From NCBI GenBank assembly GCA_900169235.1, contig FWCC01000044.1, positions 62,001 to 126,000 of the forward strand: a DNA stretch of 64,000 nucleotides. The letters are read 5' to 3'. A model generated the notes under the pieces. That model was not told the origin of the DNA, ran no database searches, and worked only from the letters and a program-made list of their open reading frames with translations. Numbering within the stretch: the stretch's first letter is position 1; each line of letters opens with the position of its first letter. The position numbers were made by a program, and so were the translations under genes. Origin of the DNA: Zarea fungicola (taxonomy: Eukaryota; Ascomycota; Sordariomycetes; Hypocreales; Cordycipitaceae). Of the stretch, positions 58,932 through 64,000 are shown piece after piece.

Positions 58932-60040
58932 CGGACGTCCTTGGCGTGCATTCGCGACCTCGGGACTGGACTGCCCTGGAGCAGTATTGTTTGGACAGTA
59001 GCGCCGCAGTTGGAGACGGGAATTTTGGATGGCTGCGTTTTGGATTCAGCACGGGCGGGCTGACATGGAGTTTTATGCACAGCTTTTTCACACAAAATAA
59101 GTAGTATACACGATTTGATTAGACATGAGACGTGGTAGGTATCCCACATGCCACCAAGGCGTACTAACTTTGTATTATAGCGTGGCAGTGACCACCAGTG
59201 TTTCACGATCCTGTACATATTTTCTCTTCTGAAGGTTCATTTACGTTTTTTTTTTTTTTTTATACATATTCTATAGGAGACAATAAATTTACTGGTACAA
59301 ACGGGGCGTCGCTATACTGACACAGTATACCAAACTGAAGCGAAAGTGAGAAAGGCATTAAGTAAAGTGCTGAACAGAGCCTGTCACGTGGTTCAAGGGC
59401 AGCAGATGCAATTGTGCCCCATTTTGTTTTTCGAGCTTTGCGAACAGACCTCTCTCTCCTTCCGTATATTCACATGACGCCTGTCTTTACCTGGAGCAGC
59501 CTTTTCACCTCGAAAGCCACCTGCCATTATATTTCCATTCACGCGGCCTACGCAACCCAATACTTCATCGACATTTTACTATCGTGCTTGGTTCCAATTC
59601 TGCACAAAATGCCAGCAGCTTGTGTGAGAACTTCCATGCGACTGCTGCATCCCAGCCGCTTCACGACTTGGCAACGGCATATGTCGTACCATGCTCACGC
59701 GTCCTGATGGTCGACACTGCGAGCTATGCTGGACGCATGCTTCTTCATGCCTGCCGCCGTACGCCAGCAGCCACACATCACCCTTGCTCTACTTGGAATG
59801 GTTGCCAGCATTATGGCCCGAGGTTTCTGTCGGCTAATCGTTGTCGATCTCTAACGGGCATACGGAAACAGTCCCATTTGCACGGCGGGCTGCTCTAGCT
59901 GTTGAAACTGGCTTTCAGGTCTCGCAGAGAGGCCCTCCAGTTATGACTTGCTAGGAGTCAAGTCTAACAGGGCAATCGCTAGAAGTAGCGATACGCTGCT
60001 CTGGACTATTAACCAGCAGGATCCGTAACTACTATAATCC

Positions 60041-60120
60041 TGACGGTCACAATACATAGCGAGAAGTAGTAATATAGTTGTAATTAATAGTTCTATCTAG
60101 CTAGTGGCTATGGACCGTCA
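60041..60120. repeat. 80-bp element with imperfect terminal inverted repeats
   Basis: It starts TGACGGTC and ends GACCGTCA, perfect 8-bp arms. Inside these, CATAGC (60055-60060) pairs with GCTATG (60107-60112), the left arm having six extra bases. The middle is AT-rich. It could be a tiny MITE, a solo fragment of a larger element, or a hairpin. No target duplication was identified. Confidence 0.4.
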
Positions 60121-60204
60121 TTTGGCCTTCAGGCCGCCTTAAGTGGCAGCCTGCCACATGTGACTTGCGGTGAAAGGTGAGCCTAAATTAATTGCCTGCC
60201 TGAT

Positions 60205-60292
60205 CTCTTAATTCTCTTAATTCCCTTGATTCCCCTGATTCCCCTAATTCCCCTAATTCCAGTAATTCTAGTAATTCTAGTAATTCTAGTCC
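60205..60292. repeat. TTCCCCTAA / TTCTAGTAA minisatellite
   Basis: Consecutive 9-bp units drift from CTCTTAATT through CCCTTGATT and CCCCTAATT to CTAGTAATT. It resembles a more diverged version of the TTTCTTTAA array at 55.8-56.2 kb. Confidence 0.75.
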
Positions 60293-61487
60293 TCTCTTCG
60301 CCCTTGCTGTTATCATTATCTTCGACCACATCACTTATATAATCTGTATCCACTGTAGGTCCTCGCTACTGTTATTAGATTTAAAGTCTGGCATCTCGAC
60401 ATCTGCTTCTGTTTGTTTGACTGGCTATCATGTTGGTAAACAACTACCTACAGTGGATCACGCCGTGCGCCGAGAAAGATGTTGCCCGGCTTGCCGCCGG
60501 GGTTGAACGAAACCGGGGCGCAATGACAGCCGAGGCATTTGGACCGAAAAGTTATCGGGCAGACGGAGAAGCGACATTGTGTAAGAGGTCTCACGACGTT
60601 GCAGCCAGATGAACGGCAAAACAGCCAGACCTCCGGAGCCAATTGAAAAAAAAAAAAATTAATGCAAGGAAATTTCTAGAATTGAAGTGTGCTACATTTT
60701 TCTCGTCATCGTTATTCCTCATGTAGAGTTGTTGACGGATCCTTGTCCTTCAACCCGGTGACCGGCGACCGCCCCAGGCTACTCAGAGACAGAAAGGCTA
60801 CCAGTACTGGCAAAGCTCGGCTTAGTGACTACCTACTGCTGGAGCTCAGTGGCTCGTCTGGCTGGCTACTAATACAGTGGGCTGTAGCGGTTACATCCCC
60901 TGCGCCGAACGATGCCCAGGAAACCTATCGGGCCTAGTTACTGCAAGCCACAGGTTTACTCCTGCTTTACTAAGGCTGACACTTGGTAAATAAATATTAC
61001 CAGTTACTGGTGTGGCGGCGTCGGCGTATGTACATCACATTTCCACCACACCCACCGTTTTGGCAGCACACCACACCTCGCTACAAATGCACGTAACCAC
61101 ATCTTACCTTACCCTCCCACCATATATTTCTCGTATCCTAATTTCTTTTTTTCTTCTTTTTTTTTCTTCTTTTTTCTTCTTTTCCCTGTTCTTTTCTCCT
61201 TCCCGCCGTTTGTTCCAATTGTGCATATTCTCTCTCTCACCTTGCCATTCCGCGAAGACCTTTGGCCCGTCTGCTTTACACCAGTCAACGGCGGCACCAA
61301 ACACAGACTCTCCCGCCCCACGTTTTTCCTCCATTGCCTCGGCCCCCCAAGGCACACGCGCGACGACCACCCACCTACCACCGAAATCTGGGGGACCAGA
61401 AAACTTGCCAAGTCTGTGAAACAAACGTCTGTCGCCCTTTTCTTTCTTCTCCCACACACGCACATACACATACGCAATCCCGCCACG

Positions 61488-62593
61488 ATGCCTACGTCAA
61501 GCACCCCCGTCGCCACTACTGAGGCTGTCATGGAAAAGGTCGAGCAGGTTCTCCCCAGCCCCGACAAAGTAAAGGCCAAGGCCGCCTCAGGCCTCTTCAA
61601 CCAGCTGCGCGACACGGGTGCCGGTGCTGTCGGTGGTGTCTGCGCCGTTATTGTCGGCCATCCCTTTGATCTCGTCAAGGTCCGCCTGCAGACCGCCGAG
61701 GCCGGCGTCTACTCGTCCGCCATTGATGTCGTCAAGAAGAGCATTGCCCGTGATGGTCTCCGCCGAGGCCTCTATGCCGGTGTCAGCGCGCCCCTGGTCG
61801 GTGTCACACCCATGTGTAAGTTTTTTTTTTACAAAAAATCTATTTTGGGCGCCCCATCGGCAAAGTGCCTCTAAAAGAAAATCTGCCTCTAACCTGCCTC
61901 GTCATTTTTGCAGTCGCCGTTTCGTTCTGGGGATATGGTGTCGGCAAGCAAATTGTCAGCAGCGTCGCCAGCGTCGGCCCCGACGGCCTCTCCATCGGCC
62001 AAATCTCCGCCGCCGGCTTCCTCTCCGCCATCCCCCAGACCGCCATCACCGCCCCCTTTGAGCGCGTCAAGGTTATTCTCCAGGTTCAAGGCCAGAAGCC
62101 GCTTGCCCCCGGCGAGAAGCCAAAGTACAGCGGCGGCGTCGACGTCGTCCGCCAGCTCTACCGTGAGGGCGGCCTGCGCTCCGTCTTCCGCGGCAGCGTC
62201 GCCACTCTCGCCCGCGACGGGCCCGGCTCCGCCGCGTACTTCGCCGCCTACGAGTACGTCAAGCGCAGGCTCAGCCCCAAGGACCCCGTCACCGGCAAGC
62301 CCACCGGCGACCTGAGCCTCGGCGCCATCATCGCCGCCGGTGGTGCCGCCGGCATCGCCATGTGGATCCCCGTCTTCCCCGTTGACACCGTCAAGTCGCG
62401 CCTCCAGACGGCCGAAGGCAACGTCACCCTCGGCGGCGTCATTCGCGAGATTTACCGCCGTGGCGGCTACAAGGCATTCTTCCCCGGATTCGGTCCTGCC
62501 CTCGCCCGTGCCGTCCCGGCCAATGCTGCTACATTCTTGGGTGTCGAGCTGGCTCACAGTGCCATGAACAAGGCTTTTGGCAAGCCGGAGTAA
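61488..62593 (+). CDS. Mitochondrial carnitine/acylcarnitine carrier
   Basis: Inner-membrane carrier that exchanges acylcarnitines for carnitine, needed for acetyl-unit and fatty-acid use (AcuH/Crc1 family). Exons are 61488-61815 and 61914-62593, 335 residues. The 98-bp intron (GTAAGT to TGCAG) joins GVTPM to FAVSFWGYG. Three repeats of the mitochondrial-carrier fold show signatures GHPFDLVKVRLQ, APFERVKVILQVQ and FPVDTVKSRLQ. The N-terminus is about 40 residues before repeat 1. The RVKVILQVQGQ signature in repeat 2 is typical of the carnitine carrier. A frame that extends upstream to 61221 is leader sequence. High-use codons (mostly C-ending) suggest strong expression. Confidence 0.94.
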
Positions 62594-63945
62594 ATGGCTC
62601 TCTTTTTTTTTTCTTAATTGCATAACGGTAGGAAGGGAACTCGTTTTGTTGGGTTTTGCGGGTTTTTATTGGGTTTTCTTGTGCATGTAAAGGCTCAGAA
62701 ACCTCTCTTTTTGTCTTGTTGAATACCCAATGGTATGCGGGAGTAAGCTATATCAAATGTACGACATGGTAGCTGGAAGAGGAACAGCGTGGCTGACATG
62801 TTTTCATTGTTCTGTTTTGAAGTCTGTGGTGAAAAGCATCTCTTTTCTTTCCTTGCGCATATAGATGACAAGCATCTAGACATGATAGACCGAAGGTTAT
62901 AGTATATTAGATTCTTCAAATAATTCATTATTAAAAATTGGAAAGGATCAGTATTAATTGGCATATCTTGTTTTCAATCAGTGCTTCAGTATGCTAAAAA
63001 TGTTTAGTATTTTCTTGACAGTGATAGTCGCGCGTAGCACGTGTGCAGTCTTTCGTACCAAGCACTTTAAACAACTAATCTACTACCTTTTAACGTCTTA
63101 ATGCATGCTAATCACAAGCTAATCAGGCATTTGTTGACTGGTTTCAATTGTAAGTCGATGCATTATTTTCATTTAATAACTATTAATTCGTTTTTAACAC
63201 TTCCACAATATATTCTTGGCCTTTGGCTATGTCTGTTTTGAGATGTACTGACTCGCCTGGTGTCGCAAGATTATGTAGGAGGACACTTGTAATGTCATTA
63301 AGCTATGGGGGGCCCGGAGGATCTTTCAAGGGTACGTGATAATCTTCTTAGTGACAGTGAACTACCTGTAACGCGTTGTAAATACAAGCACTCCCCTCTT
63401 TGTTCCCTTGTATCAATGGGCTGATATGCCATCACGGAGAGTTTCAGGGACTTGGATTACTGAATAAAACACTAAACAAACGGTCCAGCTAGAGGTACGA
63501 CAAGAGCAGGTATTGTGTGAGATCAAACTATTTGAGCCTCACGGACAAGGTCTATACCGCCTGCTTCTTGAATACTAAGTTAATAAGCTCTATGTTTAGT
63601 GGAATTTTGTCTTTCAGTCTGAGAAGGAGTTCTAATTCGTCTACTCTTTACCACTTTAGTATGTTGTTTCCTGCTACTACCTAAGTTGAGCAGGTTTCCC
63701 ACCAAACTTGGCCTGACCAACTGGCCGATTCCTCAATGAGGATAGATCCGGCGGAGCAATTTTCCATTTGGTTACAGAAAGCTTCTTTCATGCCTAGAAA
63801 GTGTGATTTTGATGGGCAAATATGGGCAAATGCCCCCCTTGGGCTGTTGGTCGACAGTAAGACTCGTTTATTGCCGCCAGTATCATAAAAGAGCTTATTA
63901 AATGAAAATAATGCATCTATTTGCAATTGAAACCAGTCAACAAAT
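62594..63945. other. Intergenic AT-rich region, nothing recognised
   Basis: The 3' flank of the carrier gene is followed by unremarkable AT-rich DNA up to the tRNA. Short open frames at 62695-62964 and 63681-63926 have no recognisable features. Confidence 0.5.
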
Positions 63946-64000
63946 GCCTGGTTAGCTCAATCGGTAGAGCGTGAGACTCTTAATTAAGAGATCACCATCT
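63946..64000 (+). tRNA. tRNA-Lys(CTT), 5' part, probably intron-containing, cut by window edge
   Basis: The sequence begins with an acceptor strand GCCTGGT, a D arm GCTCAATCGGTAGAGC and an anticodon arm TGAGA followed by loop CTCTTAA, giving anticodon CTT. After the loop the sequence TTAAGAGATCACC does not close the TGAGA stem, so an intron in the usual place after position 37 is likely. The 3' half lies beyond 64000. Confidence 0.8.

Larger units (their letters stand above)
58932..61487. other. Gene-free region with small repeats
   Basis: The 3' flank of the zinc transporter is followed by DNA without credible genes; frames at 59414-59898 and 60430-60937 lack coding character. It holds an 80-bp inverted-repeat element (60041-60120), a TTCCCCTAA-like repeat (60205-60292), and the pyrimidine-rich promoter and leader of the carrier gene (61130-61487). 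Confidence 0.5.

Noticed and set aside
59414..59898. Two overlapping plus-strand frames of about 100 codons
   Set aside because: No recognisable domain, mutual overlap in different frames, and no splice or start context support.

Overview
The window is nuclear DNA of a filamentous ascomycete, most likely a Sordariomycete and probably Hypocreales. This rests on short GT-AG introns (about 50-120 bp) with CTAAC/CTGAC branch points, a single-chain pyrimidine CPSase/ATCase with a metal-less dihydroorotase domain, AflR-type zinc-cluster and DAL5-type MFS families, and intergenic clusters of GTAC/TACCTA motifs. Genus cannot be read from the sequence. Gene models below were built by hand from splice signals, reading phase and remembered family motifs. 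No search was run.

Layout. 1-7612 (minus): N-terminal 2,509 codons of cytoplasmic dynein heavy chain, cut by the window edge. 8906-11025 (minus): glutamine-rich protein with a FAR1 DNA-binding domain. 14196-17949 (minus): GRAM-VASt sterol-transfer protein of the LAM family. 18696-20180 (minus): F-box-like acidic protein. These are followed by 2 kb of non-coding DNA.

22243-33210 looks like an accessory island. It holds an unusually intron-rich homocitrate synthase with a cross-pathway-control element, a short AflR-like Zn2Cys6 regulator, a divergently transcribed intronless protein of four rhodanese domains, an intronless TPR protein, and a decayed DUF6604 gene. The promoters of the rhodanese/regulator pair and of the TPR gene share a CATCGGAC motif, arranged as an inverted repeat in the TPR promoter. 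They may form a small regulon with sulfur-related chemistry. This is the best candidate for an undescribed system.

34425-41228 (plus): pyrABCN. 41982-43322 (minus) and 44114-46196 (plus): a divergent pair of a 2-oxoglutarate/Fe(II) oxygenase and a DAL5-type transporter. 46434-47418 (minus) and 47661-48437 (plus): DPH5 and SNU23, head to head. 48.4-52.4 kb is decayed DNA with a SNF2-helicase relic, degenerate tandem repeats and an AT-rich patch. 52479-53074 (plus): a UBE2G-type ubiquitin-conjugating enzyme. 53375-54922 (minus): ALG1. 55.8-56.2 kb is a 9-bp minisatellite interrupted by an assembly gap. 57235-58931 (plus): MSC2-type zinc transporter. 61488-62593 (plus): carnitine/acylcarnitine carrier. 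63946-64000: start of a tRNA-Lys(CTT).

Most genes are housekeeping: transport along microtubules, lipid transfer, pyrimidine synthesis, translation factor modification, splicing, N-glycosylation, zinc and fatty-acid transport. They are separated by two zones of gene decay and repeats.
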